Below are positions 43,925-52,357 of a stretch of DNA of 64,000 nt, one piece after another (the stretch's first letter is position 1; every line of letters starts with the position of its first letter). Location of the stretch: the NCBI GenBank assembly GCA_024684815.1, contig JAIKWL010000023.1:41331-105330 (forward strand), given 5' to 3'. Position numbers and translations under genes: made by a program. Source of the stretch: Saccharofermentans sp. GTDB lineage: Bacteria; Bacillota; Clostridia; Saccharofermentanales; Saccharofermentanaceae. Below the pieces are notes generated by a model. That model was not told the DNA's origin and searched no databases. It saw only the letters and a program-made list of their open reading frames with translations.

Positions 43925-44889
43925 TTGAATATCTTCTCCCTTCCTATATGTTCCCCGAGAAGACCGCAGATATATTCCTGCATCTCTTTATCTGTATCAG
44001 GCCCGTATTGCGCGACGCCGTTTTTTACAACATAAGGATACCATGCGATCTTTGAATCGGGATAAGCCTTCCTCATCTTGTTCAGATAATCAGAAGAGAT
44101 CCTGAAAGTGCCTACGCTGACATCAGTAAGTTCCTTCAGATCGATCTCAGCCGTGATCTGATGTATCAGTCTTTTATATGCATCCCTGTAATCCGGGATC
44201 CTGATCACCGGATCAAAACAAAGCCTTACCTTTGCGCCGCGAGATAACGCACCTGCAGCAGATCTGATCCTGGCACTTACTGATGCCGTATAACGTTCAT
44301 AACAGGTTACAGTCTCTTCAGGTGAAATGGTATATGCATAGATGACGTTCGATATATTATCTTCGATCACCGGAGCTGCCTTTGTTCTTAATTCCACAAG
44401 AAGATCATCGTGAGAAAGCGCCATCTCCTTCCAGAAATCCGCATGCCCCGTAAGTGAGTTCATGGCAATAAGATCGGTATCGTAAGAAGCACAGACATAC
44501 ATCGGTCCTTCTTTTAGTTTTTCCTCAACGTCTTTTCTATAGTCATCGAGATTTACAAATACAACCATATAAGACGACGGATACATACCCCTCAGATAGC
44601 AGTATTCGCAGTCAAAAGGACAATTCATCATTGAACTTGCATAGTAGAAATTCTTCTGCCCGAAAGACTGGCAGACAGGAGCTCCTTCAAATATCCTGTT
44701 GCCTTCCCTTACGGCAATTATCAGGGCCTGATTATCCTTCTGCAAAGTCCGGTCCTGTCTCTTCCTGTCGAAAACATCTTTATAGTGCCTGATATATATC
44801 ACATTGGCATCCCGGGCCTTGCTCAAGATCTTTTCGGTCTCCTTAAGCCCTGCTGCTCTTTCCTCAACGTAGATATGAGTAAATCTCAT
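43915..44889 (-). CDS. Spore photoproduct lyase-like radical SAM protein
   Basis: 324 aa. The cluster motif CPFDCEYCYL (about 82-91) followed by RGMYPSSYMVVFVN matches spore photoproduct lyase, which repairs the thymine dimer 5-thyminyl-5,6-dihydrothymine in spores. Length and order of motifs agree. Whether this strain makes spores is not shown by this window, so a related DNA-repair role is possible. It overlaps the upstream phosphorylase-like gene by 26 bases and the downstream SDR by ten, giving a three-gene unit. Confidence 0.82.
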   Translation of the reverse strand: MRFTHIYVEERAAGLKETEKILSKARDANVIYIRHYKDVFDRKRQDRTLQKDNQALIIAVREGNRIFEGAPVCQSFGQKNFYYASSMMNCPFDCEYCYLRGMYPSSYMVVFVNLDDYRKDVEEKLKEGPMYVCASYDTDLIAMNSLTGHADFWKEMALSHDDLLVELRTKAAPVIEDNISNVIYAYTISPEETVTCYERYTASVSARIRSAAGALSRGAKVRLCFDPVIRIPDYRDAYKRLIHQITAEIDLKELTDVSVGTFRISSDYLNKMRKAYPDSKIAWYPYVVKNGVAQYGPDTDKEMQEYICGLLGEHIGREKIFKWN

Positions 44890-45592
44890 CGAGCACCTCC
44901 CTTCCGGATCTTTTGTCCTTTACGGGGAGCCTGCCCTGCTCTTCCAGCTTTTTTAAAAGGTCTGACAGTTCATCTTCCCTGCCTGATACGGCACAATAAT
45001 GCTCAATATCCTTAAGTTCATTCCGCATATATTGGGTGAGCCTTAATTTATCTTCAATATCATCCGGCAGGAATTCGTATCTTTTAGTTTCGCCACCAGC
45101 TGAAAGATAAGAGACGATCTTCTTTATGTCTTTGAGGTTTTTGCTTATGAGACCGGCAACCTCCTTAGGGGAAGGAAAACTGTCGCCGCTGTCAGATACG
45201 ACTTTATATACAGCAAGATTTGAAGGAGGGATTATCTTAAGTGCTTCATCACATATAAGAGCAGCTTCCATATCGTAGAGCATTCCGTCCTCAACTTCAG
45301 TAACAATCCCTGAAGAAGTCGTAAGAGATATCTCATCTATTCCTGTCTCAAACAGGATATCAGGATAATATCTTCTGCCTGTCTCCTGCGAGATGACCTG
45401 GTTAACAAGATATCCCTTGCCCTTGTTTTTTCCTGCACAAATGCCGATATTGAGCACCCTGTCAGAAGAAGACAGTTCCAGCGCGCTTATCACATCAAGG
45501 GCTTTTTTCCCGACACCGGTGACTACCACTTCACCGTCAAGTCCGTTAAGCGACGATGCTTCACATTTGAGAGCTGCAAGAATATAGAGCAA
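44864..45592 (-). CDS. Nucleoside phosphorylase-like protein
   Basis: 242 aa. The start is a TTG with AAGGG eight bases upstream. The N-terminus (MLYILAALKCEASSL, then VVVTGVGKKAL) and GDSFPSPK (about 135-142) resemble the purine-nucleoside phosphorylase/5'-methylthioadenosine nucleosidase fold. Helical residues about 170-242 are an extension. Overlap with the photoproduct-lyase-like gene suggests a shared function, perhaps removal of 5'-deoxyadenosine, a radical SAM by-product; this is inference. Confidence 0.72.
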   Translation of the reverse strand: MLYILAALKCEASSLNGLDGEVVVTGVGKKALDVISALELSSSDRVLNIGICAGKNKGKGYLVNQVISQETGRRYYPDILFETGIDEISLTTSSGIVTEVEDGMLYDMEAALICDEALKIIPPSNLAVYKVVSDSGDSFPSPKEVAGLISKNLKDIKKIVSYLSAGGETKRYEFLPDDIEDKLRLTQYMRNELKDIEHYCAVSGREDELSDLLKKLEEQGRLPVKDKRSGREVLDEIYSYLR

Positions 45593-45673
45593 GTGATTAC
45601 CCTTCCCTTTGTTTTTGATAATTATATTATAAAGTGTTAAGATTAGTCGTCTTGAAGAAAACGGAGGTTTAAT

Positions 45674-46663
45674 ATGGACAGATTACTTACGGGACTTCAG
45701 CCCAGCGGCTCACTTACTATCGGCAATTATGCCGGAGGCATCTCTCAGATCGTAAACTATCAGAAAGACTATGAGACATTCCTCTTCGTCCCTGATATGC
45801 ATGCCATCACGGTTCCCCAGGATCCTGAGGCTCTTCACAGGAACATAATCAATGCCATTGCCATGTATATTGCATGCGGAGTTGATCCCAACCTCGAGAA
45901 TATGCATATCTACATCCAGTCAGAGAATCTCTATCACGCTAATCTCTCATGGATATTCGAGTGCCATACACCTCACGGCGATCTTACGAGAATGCATCAG
46001 TTCAAGGCCAAGTCCGCTCTTCACGAAGCTTTCACGGAAGGTCTCGTTACATATCCCGACCTTATGGCTGCAGACATCCTTCTTTACGATCCGAAGTATG
46101 TCCCTACAGGGATCGATCAGAAGCAGCATGTCGAGCTTGCAAGAAACCTCGCTATCCGTTTCAACAACCGTTACGGCGAGCTCTTTAAGATCCCCGAGCC
46201 CCTGATCCCCACGATTGGAGCCAAGATCCGTGACCTCCAGACACCTACACAGAAGATGAGCAAATCAACTGACAATCCGAAGGCATCGGTCTTCCTTTCC
46301 GATCCGGAGAAAACGATCCGCAAGAAGATCATGAGCGCTGTTACGGATTCCGACGGCATCATAAAATTCGACGAAGATGAAAAGCCCGGTGTATCCAACC
46401 TTCTTACCATCTACTCCGTATTCGAAGGCTGCTCCATCGAAGATGCAGTTGCAAGATTCGAAGGCGGCGGATACGGCGATCTTAAGAAAGCCGTTGCGGA
46501 AGCAGTCGTCAGCAAAGTCGTTCCTTTCCAGGATAAATATAATGAAGTCATGAACAGCGGTATCATCGATGATATCCTTGACGCAGGCCGTGACTACACG
46601 AACAGGATCGCAAAAGAGAAGTACGAACTCGTCAGAAAGGCTGTCGGCTTCGGAAGGCTCTGA
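45674..46663 (+). CDS. trpS: Tryptophanyl-tRNA synthetase
   Basis: 329 aa, standard class I TrpRS size. GLQPSGSLTIGNYAGG (about 7-22) contains the HIGH-like motif and KMSKST (about 194-199) is the KMSKS loop. ADILLYDP and GIDQKQHVELARN (about 150-162) bind Trp and ATP. It attaches tryptophan to tRNA-Trp. GGAGG precedes the start. The gap upstream is 81 bases, too short for a T-box. It is divergent from the phosphorylase-like gene. Confidence 0.96.
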   Translation: MDRLLTGLQPSGSLTIGNYAGGISQIVNYQKDYETFLFVPDMHAITVPQDPEALHRNIINAIAMYIACGVDPNLENMHIYIQSENLYHANLSWIFECHTPHGDLTRMHQFKAKSALHEAFTEGLVTYPDLMAADILLYDPKYVPTGIDQKQHVELARNLAIRFNNRYGELFKIPEPLIPTIGAKIRDLQTPTQKMSKSTDNPKASVFLSDPEKTIRKKIMSAVTDSDGIIKFDEDEKPGVSNLLTIYSVFEGCSIEDAVARFEGGGYGDLKKAVAEAVVSKVVPFQDKYNEVMNSGIIDDILDAGRDYTNRIAKEKYELVRKAVGFGRL

Positions 46664-46685
46664 TCTTTATACAAACCGAAAAACA

Positions 46686-46717
46686 AACGCCGGATCTTTT
46701 TTATTCCGGCGTTTTTT
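46686..46717 (+). terminator. Bidirectional terminator between trpS and the response regulator
   Basis: AACGCCGGA and TCCGGCGTT form a perfect 9-bp stem with a 10-nt T-rich loop, followed by a T run on the plus strand and by TTTGTTTTTC on the minus strand. Confidence 0.9.
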
Positions 46718-47405
46718 AATTTGTTTTGTTTCTCCAGATATATCCGCTCTTTATCACGGTCTCGATGTGATAACCGGCATCCCCCAGTGAAGCGCGGAGC
46801 TTCTTTATGTAGGTATCAACGGCACGGTCATAGCCTTCAAAATCCCTGCCCCATACCGCATCGAGTATCCGGTCTCTTGAAAGTATCTGTTCTTTGTTCT
46901 CAGCGAAAAACAATAGAAGATCATATTCTTTCGGGGAGAGTACGATATGCCTGCCGTCAACGCTTACCTGCTTTCTTGCAGGTTCGATCTCGATCTCGTC
47001 TATCTCGATACGTCCGTCTTTTACGAGCAGACCCCTGTAGCGGTTGATAAGCGCATTTATCTTTGCAAGGAGCAGCTTTGACGAATAAGGTTTTGTCAGA
47101 TATTCATCGGCTCCTATCTCATAGCCTTCGATTATATTGTTCTCGCTGATAAGAGCTGTCAGGAAAATGACCGGAACATCGTAGCGGCTCCTAATAAACT
47201 TGCAGACTTCCCTCCCGTCTTTGCCGGGCATCATGATATCGAGGATTATCGCATCATAACGGTTCTTCATTACCAGACTGCAGGCATCATCGCCGTCACC
47301 GACCTGGTCCACTTCAAATCCGTTTGCCGAAAGGAATTTTGAAGTAATAGTCCTTAAGGACACATCATCTTCTGCAAAAAGGATCCTGTATTTACTGTCT
47401 GTCAT
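46716..47405 (-). CDS. OmpR/PhoB-family response regulator
   Basis: 229 aa. The receiver domain (1-120) has AEDD near the start, phospho-acceptor Asp in ILDIMMPGKDG (about 53) and a Lys near 105. The C-terminal winged helix (about 130-227) binds DNA. The ATG overlaps the kinase stop, so the pair is translated together. Target genes are unknown. Confidence 0.94.
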   Translation of the reverse strand: MTDSKYRILFAEDDVSLRTITSKFLSANGFEVDQVGDGDDACSLVMKNRYDAIILDIMMPGKDGREVCKFIRSRYDVPVIFLTALISENNIIEGYEIGADEYLTKPYSSKLLLAKINALINRYRGLLVKDGRIEIDEIEIEPARKQVSVDGRHIVLSPKEYDLLLFFAENKEQILSRDRILDAVWGRDFEGYDRAVDTYIKKLRASLGDAGYHIETVIKSGYIWRNKTN

Positions 47406-48967
47406 TCCTTTGCCTTTTTCATCTCGAACCAGAATGTTGTCTCACCCGATCCGCTGTTTACTCCGAACTTTGCCTTATGAAGATCAAGTATGCTCTTGTT
47501 AACGGCAAGACCTACGCCTGTGCTGCCCATCCTGTCGGTGCCGGACTTGTCCTTTTTATAGAACAGATCCCATATCTTCTTCTGATCTTTGGCACTTATC
47601 GTCTCGCCGTCATTCGTGATCTTGAATATTATATTCCTGCCGCTGCTCTGAAGGCTTACTTCAACTTTTTCCTTACCGTATTTTATCGCATTGGACAGGA
47701 AATTAGAGATAGCCATATTCATCATGTCAAGATCGGCCATAACAACGTATTCGCTGTTTTCATCGTCTTTCGTAAAACTAACGTCGATATTGCGCTCATC
47801 AGCAATGGCTTTCATATGCTTGCTGCATGCCTCCGCCATCTCGAAAAGCTCCACTTCCTCAAGATCGAGCTTTACATCACCGGAATCCATTTTCGAGAGA
47901 TTTAAAAGAGTATTGACCCTCTTGTTCATATGCTCTATCTCTTCATTGATCTTGGCAGCCACACCGGCTCTTTCATTCTCGCTTACGAACTCCCAGTTCT
48001 CGACATAAGCCTGTGTCACGGCAAGAGGAGTCTTCAACTCATGGGCAAAACTTCTCGTCAGATTCTTTGCTCTCGCCTCATAGTTCATTCTGTTGATATA
48101 CATTCTGCGCATTGCAAAGCATGTAATAAGCCAGAGAACGATAAGCAGGACCACAAAAAGGATATATGCATAAGCATAATTTCTTAAAACCGCCTCAAGC
48201 GGATGGTATACATATGTATCATACATATATACCTTCAACGGGTCATAAACCATCGGAAGATATAATGATTCCGTCTTTATGTTAAATGCATATGACGTTA
48301 ACCAGCCATTCTCAAAGACAGAGGCACTGTCACTGAATTTGTATTCTTCAATGAGCTTTTCATATATTTCCATGGCTTCCCGGTTAAGCTGAAGCTGTTT
48401 ATTCTCCTCATCGGACCTGCCGAAACCTTCATAATCCTCATCTTCAGCATAAGCGGTACTTATCGTCCATGAATTTGCATTTGAACTTGATGTCTGAAGA
48501 TAAATACTCATCGAGCTGTCGAGTTCAGTAACTTCCTCAAGATCACCCGCGAGGTGCACTTCCACAGGCAGACCTTCCTCATCACCCTGCTCAATATATT
48601 CATACTCATCAACTTGTGTATCACCATCCAGGATAAACTGAAAACGGATCGCTCCGCTCGGATCCATATTGTTCTGCCAAAAACTGTCGTTGTATATATA
48701 ACGTCCGTAATGTCCTATATCGGGATCAGTCCTGTTTGTCAGATACTTCAGTCCGTTAAACACGACCAGTGTCGCTTCAAGATTATCACTGCTGTCGACA
48801 GTCATATCGCTTAACTGAGGAGTGTCTTCCATGCTGCTGATCTGTTTATTGAATCCTGAGTTGGCTTTGTTCACCTGAACTATGGTAAAGAGGATGCCGC
48901 CAAGCGCAATTGCGACCATTATCAATACACATATCAGAGCCGTGATCTTAATATACGATTTCTTCAT
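47402..48967 (-). CDS. Sensor histidine kinase
   Basis: 521 aa from the ATG at 48967, which has GGGGGA upstream; 21 extra codons upstream lack a site. Two transmembrane helices (about 8-30 and 270-290) flank an extracytoplasmic sensor of about 240 residues. HisKA follows with RSFAHELKTPLA, then the HATPase domain with SNFLSNAIKYG, DQKKIWDLF and GSTGVGLAV. It phosphorylates the adjacent regulator. The signal is unknown. Confidence 0.93.
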   Translation of the reverse strand: MKKSYIKITALICVLIMVAIALGGILFTIVQVNKANSGFNKQISSMEDTPQLSDMTVDSSDNLEATLVVFNGLKYLTNRTDPDIGHYGRYIYNDSFWQNNMDPSGAIRFQFILDGDTQVDEYEYIEQGDEEGLPVEVHLAGDLEEVTELDSSMSIYLQTSSSNANSWTISTAYAEDEDYEGFGRSDEENKQLQLNREAMEIYEKLIEEYKFSDSASVFENGWLTSYAFNIKTESLYLPMVYDPLKVYMYDTYVYHPLEAVLRNYAYAYILFVVLLIVLWLITCFAMRRMYINRMNYEARAKNLTRSFAHELKTPLAVTQAYVENWEFVSENERAGVAAKINEEIEHMNKRVNTLLNLSKMDSGDVKLDLEEVELFEMAEACSKHMKAIADERNIDVSFTKDDENSEYVVMADLDMMNMAISNFLSNAIKYGKEKVEVSLQSSGRNIIFKITNDGETISAKDQKKIWDLFYKKDKSGTDRMGSTGVGLAVNKSILDLHKAKFGVNSGSGETTFWFEMKKAKE

Positions 48968-49062
48968 TTTCCTATTCCCCCACTTTGCGCTTAGCGTCCC
49001 TTCGCATCTCTCTATGCCAGGAGTATACAATCTCCATGTGTATTCTTTATGTACATATCCTT

Positions 49063-49101
49063 AAAAAAGTCAAACGCCGGAGCTTTATCTGCTTCGGCGT
49101 T
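49063..49101 (-). terminator. Terminator between a WW-like protein gene and the kinase gene
   Basis: On the minus strand AACGCCGAAGC pairs with GCTCCGGCGTT (one G-U pair) around a 7-nt loop, with TTTTTT after TGAC. It separates the two minus-strand genes. Confidence 0.8.
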
Positions 49102-49134
49102 TTTCCTATCCCTTTCTATTCCCACATCTGCAGC

Positions 49135-49707
49135 CTATTCCACATGCCACAGACGACTTCTGTCATATTCTTCCGGCAGGATTATCCACTCGCCGTCATA
49201 TTCTTCTATATACCATTCCTTCTCATCTTTATCCCATTCCATCCATCCGTAATCACCGAAATCAGATGAGATGCCCTCATACCAGTACTGCCATGTGTGA
49301 GTCTTGGTCGTATTGTTATACCAGAAATAGCAGTCAGTCTCCTCATCATAGTAACAATCATATTCGTCATTCCAGTCGCAGGAACGGCCGAGCGATTTTA
49401 CATAATAACTGTCCTGAACCGCCGTTGCTTCGTATTCCCGTTGTTTCTCCATTCCGCTGTTAATCGTATCTGCGATAAATGAAGGAAATTCAGGAATCTT
49501 TTTCAGGAACTCGAGAGCTCTTTCTTTTTCCATCGACCCGCCGGTGATAATGAAGAATCCTCCGAATCCCAGCATCAGCAATAATATCGGAAGTTTTACG
49601 AGCAGATCGAATGCGTTGAGCTTTCCGGGATTTCTGCGGTATCCGTTGTTGTAATCGCGGTCGTTTGAATCATAATGTGTAGATGAACTCTTTTGTGAAG
49701 GCGGCAT
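49135..49707 (-). CDS. Single-pass membrane protein with aromatic tail
   Basis: 190 aa. A polar N-terminus rich in Ser, Asn and Tyr, one transmembrane helix (about 34-55), then a Trp/Tyr-rich tail. Within the tail a segment CYFWYNNTTKTHTWQYW (about 126-142) resembles the two-Trp spacing of a WW domain, followed by more Trp-acidic motifs (GYGWMEWD type) to residue 185. No family recognised. GGAGG precedes the start. Confidence 0.75.
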   Translation of the reverse strand: MPPSQKSSSTHYDSNDRDYNNGYRRNPGKLNAFDLLVKLPILLLMLGFGGFFIITGGSMEKERALEFLKKIPEFPSFIADTINSGMEKQREYEATAVQDSYYVKSLGRSCDWNDEYDCYYDEETDCYFWYNNTTKTHTWQYWYEGISSDFGDYGWMEWDKDEKEWYIEEYDGEWIILPEEYDRSRLWHVE

Positions 49708-49876
49708 ATATGATTCCTCCCTTATTCCTTTAGAGCCTGATCATTAAGGCTTTTGCCCCGGCCTTTGCCGTAATTTCTATCCCGATTACATTTTATGGAA
49801 ATCAAATATTCATGTCCACATTCTTCGAATGCACAGAGTAGACAAATCAGATTTATCCTCAGATATCGCTTATATC

Positions 49877-50061
49877 TTTAGTGCACTAAAAGTTTTTGTG
49901 CGTTACCCGGTTGTTTGTATTCAAAACAATCTGAAACCGGATCCGTATGATCCGGGCGCAGTTCAATAAATACACTATCTCGGTCCGAGCAAAGGCCAAA
50001 TAGTGCATAAAACTCAAAATAATGCACTATATGCGTCAAAAAAGAAGCCATATAGTGCATT
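49877..50061. repeat. Cluster of TAGTGCA inverted repeats
   Basis: A 14-bp palindrome TTTAGTGCACTAAA lies at 49877-49890. Further on, ATAGTGCAT (50000-50008), AATGCACTATAT (50021-50032) and ATATAGTGCATT (50050-50061) repeat the same core in alternating orientation; the last two form a perfect 12-bp inverted repeat with a 17-base spacer. They occupy the 369-base gap between the marR stop and the next gene, which holds no convincing ORF. They look like binding sites for a dimeric regulator such as the neighbouring MarR protein. Confidence 0.7.
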
Positions 50062-50076
50062 ATTCAGGAAAACTAT

Positions 50077-50496
50077 TTAAATGAGTTTATATAATATTTT
50101 ATATAGAGTTGCTGCTTCACTCCTGCTCAAACTTACACACGAACCCACTTTAGCCGGAATATCCTTTGCTTTTTTATACAGAGCTTTTCCCTCTTCAGTC
50201 AGAGTAATGATCACCACTCTCTCATCCTCTCCGCTTCTTGTTCTTGTGATAAAGCCCTGTTTTTCTGTATTCTTCAGCATCGGTGTCACGGTACCCGTAT
50301 CCAGCATCAGTCTCCTGCACAGATCTCCCACAGTGATATTATCTTCTTCCCAGAGCACCAGGAACATTATGTACTGGGTGTATGTGATCCCCAAAGGTTT
50401 CAGATACGGTGTGTAGAGATTAACTATCTTCCTCGATGCTGCGTACAGAGGGAAACACAACTGCGAATCAAGCTTCATGGATTCATCGATCTTCAT
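50077..50496 (-). CDS. MarR-family transcriptional regulator
   Basis: 139 aa. The winged-helix domain (about 30-110) is clear, with TYTQYIMFLVLWEEDN, the recognition region DLCRRLMLDTGTVTPMLKNTEKQGFI and the wing RTRSGEDERVVIITLTEEG. No cysteine pair typical of OhrR is prominent, though Cys14 near the N-terminus could be redox-active as in OhrR. It follows glutathione peroxidase by 12 bases, so both should respond to peroxide or a related stress. Confidence 0.92.
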   Translation of the reverse strand: MKIDESMKLDSQLCFPLYAASRKIVNLYTPYLKPLGITYTQYIMFLVLWEEDNITVGDLCRRLMLDTGTVTPMLKNTEKQGFITRTRSGEDERVVIITLTEEGKALYKKAKDIPAKVGSCVSLSRSEAATLYKILYKLI

Positions 50497-50508
50497 TTAT
50501 TGCACCTT

Positions 50509-51051
50509 TCAGATAAGGCTTTCCACAAAAGCCCTTACGTCCTTCATATCTTCGGTCGGCTCGAATCTCTTCACGACGTTGCCGCTTCTGTCTACGACAA
50601 ACTTGGTAAAATTCCATTTGATGTCAGGCTTGCTTGCATAATCCTTGTCAGACTTCTGGAGCATCTTGCTCATGAGAAGTGCCGTGGGTCCCTTGCCGAA
50701 TCCTTCAAATCCCTTCTGCTCCTTGAGATATTTAAAGAGAGGAAGAGCATTTTCCCCGTTAACGTCAGACTTCTTCATCTGCGGGAACTGTGTCTTGTAT
50801 TTAAGCTGGCAGAATTCGTGTATCTCCTCGTCTGTTCCGGGAGTCTGCCCCGCAAACTGATTGCACGGAACGTCTATTATCTCCAGTCCCTTATCGTGAA
50901 GATCTTCGTACATCTTTTCGAGCGGCTTGTAGTGAGGCGTAAATCCGCATCCTGTAGCCGTATTCACGATGAGTATGACCTTGCCCTCAAAATCTTTCAG
51001 AGATATCTCTTCACCTTTAGGTGCAGGTACCGAATAATCATAGATCGACAT
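50509..51051 (-). CDS. Glutathione peroxidase family protein
   Basis: 180 aa from the ATG at 51051, with AGGGAG upstream; an earlier in-frame codon adds 16 residues without support. NTATGCGFTPHY (about 30-41) gives the peroxidatic Cys35; VPCNQFAGQTPGT (about 75-87) and WNFTKF (about 145) complete the active site. Cys rather than selenocysteine is encoded. Such proteins usually draw electrons from thioredoxin in bacteria. The gene forms an operon with marR. Confidence 0.93.
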   Translation of the reverse strand: MSIYDYSVPAPKGEEISLKDFEGKVILIVNTATGCGFTPHYKPLEKMYEDLHDKGLEIIDVPCNQFAGQTPGTDEEIHEFCQLKYKTQFPQMKKSDVNGENALPLFKYLKEQKGFEGFGKGPTALLMSKMLQKSDKDYASKPDIKWNFTKFVVDRSGNVVKRFEPTEDMKDVRAFVESLI

Positions 51052-51154
51052 ATTATCGTTCTCCCTTCGTTTGTATTTATTCAAATTATATTGTGTCAAA
51101 TATAAAATGTATATTCTGTATCCGTCTGTTTATGTTCAGTTTTTTGCATGCGTG

Positions 51155-51194
51155 AAAAAGGGCTGTCCGGTGAATTTGCTTTTCACGACAGCCC
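51155..51194 (-). terminator. Terminator after the 52-aa membrane protein gene
   Basis: On the minus strand GGGCTGTC and GACAGCCC form an 8-bp stem with a 19-nt loop, followed by TTTTTC. Confidence 0.82.
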
Positions 51195-51206
51195 CATAAA
51201 ATCAAT

Positions 51207-51365
51207 TTATTTAAATTGTAATACAAATATCCCCATATAGGCCAGCCCCAGGATCCCCAAAAGTAATAACAGACATAGAAACCCTCCGAGCACACGCATC
51301 TTATTTGCGAATGCGAATATGATACCAATGATCAATAATGCAAAAATCAAGATTGCTGCGTCCAT
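51207..51365 (-). CDS. 52-aa small membrane protein
   Basis: 52 codons starting MDAAILIFALLIIG. Two hydrophobic helices (about 3-20 and 26-49) are joined by a short basic turn NKMRVLGG. GAGG lies eight bases before the ATG, and the gene ends just ahead of a clear terminator. It follows the 51377-52183 lipoprotein gene by 11 bases, so both are probably on one transcript. It is too short for family assignment; small two-helix proteins often act as regulators of membrane complexes. Confidence 0.75.
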   Translation of the reverse strand: MDAAILIFALLIIGIIFAFANKMRVLGGFLCLLLLLGILGLAYMGIFVLQFK

Positions 51366-51376
51366 ATTTAGTACCT

Positions 51377-52183
51377 CTACTTTATAGTATAACCTTCTTT
51401 TGCGTTACCGCTGATCGTCATCTCAGTCGCTTCACCGAGCTTTACCGTGCCCTCAAACCTGCCTTCGACATCTACGGTAACACCATTCGTTGTCGTAACA
51501 GTGAACGTTACTTCAAGTTCAAAAGGTTCATCCATATCGTACTTTTTATACAGGCTGTACTCAGGCACGCCAAGGTCTAGTATCTCCCCTTTTTCGAACG
51601 GAGAAAGATCGGTGTTCTTGACGCCGCCGGTCCCGCTGTCATTACCGTTGATCTTATAGTCCCTGCCAAGTTCCCTGATATCTTCTGCATCACATTTAAC
51701 GTTGATCGCAAATTCTCTCATCTCCGGATAACCGCCTGAGCTTCCCCATTCCTCATAATCAAATGATTCAATGTAATCAGGTGTAAAGATGTCTTCTCCG
51801 TATGTCGTGAAATCCCTCCAGACAACGGGCTGTTCCATGATCCCGTTTATATTTTTTATCAGGAGATAATTATCATAAGGATCTTCACAGAGCGAATAGA
51901 TCCTTGTATTCCTGTCATCATCGACGTATCCGAAGCAGTCTCTTAATGACTCATTCGAAATAGAGCTCTTTATCCTGCCGTAAGGCGCGTAAGTCTTTCC
52001 TGCAACGTCAATGAACATCATGTCGATGCTGTCCTTCTCGTACATCTTAACTGATTCCGGATTGCCCGGAAGGTCCGGCGCTTTTGTGACAATATTCGTC
52101 AGTACAGAACAGCCCGGGAAACCAAGCAGCATGATAAGCGCACACGCAAAAGCAGTCAGTTTGGTCTTGTTAGTATCTTTCAT
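51377..52183 (-). CDS. Lipoprotein, unknown function
   Basis: 268 aa. A lipoprotein signal peptide ends with lipobox GFPGC (Cys25), then a beta-rich extracytoplasmic domain with many Asp, Tyr and Gly. The last 60 residues (VTFTVTTTNGVTVDVEGRFEG) look like an all-beta module. A very strong GAGGAGG precedes the ATG. No family recognised. Confidence 0.82.
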   Translation of the reverse strand: MKDTNKTKLTAFACALIMLLGFPGCSVLTNIVTKAPDLPGNPESVKMYEKDSIDMMFIDVAGKTYAPYGRIKSSISNESLRDCFGYVDDDRNTRIYSLCEDPYDNYLLIKNINGIMEQPVVWRDFTTYGEDIFTPDYIESFDYEEWGSSGGYPEMREFAINVKCDAEDIRELGRDYKINGNDSGTGGVKNTDLSPFEKGEILDLGVPEYSLYKKYDMDEPFELEVTFTVTTTNGVTVDVEGRFEGTVKLGEATEMTISGNAKEGYTIK

Positions 52184-52301
52184 TATCCTACCTCCTCATT
52201 TGAGGTTATAGTAGCACGCTTATCTTTGAAACGCAATAAATTTTTATCGAATTTCAATATATTTTTATTATTCAACAGGTGTCATGGCCAATTCAAAAAC
52301 G

Positions 52302-52332
52302 AAAAAAGGCCGGTTCTTTTACAAAACCGGCC
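52302..52332 (-). terminator. Terminator of the 52358-52948 gene
   Basis: On the minus strand GGCCGGTT and AACCGGCC form a perfect 8-bp stem with a 9-nt loop, followed by TTTTTTC. Confidence 0.9.
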
Positions 52333-52357
52333 CGTAATGATCATGAACTTTCTAAAT

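Noticed and set aside
45593-45673. T-box or Trp leader upstream of trpS
   Set aside because: Only 81 bases are available and neither the T-box motif nor a Trp-rich ORF is present.
49878-50060. 60-codon minus-strand ORF
   Set aside because: It covers the TAGTGCA repeats, lacks a ribosome binding site and has no plausible protein pattern.
50509-51051. Selenocysteine in glutathione peroxidase
   Set aside because: The codon at position 35 is TGC (Cys) and the frame is open throughout.
51086-51328. 80-codon minus-strand ORF
   Set aside because: It overlaps the better supported 52-aa membrane protein and runs through its terminator.
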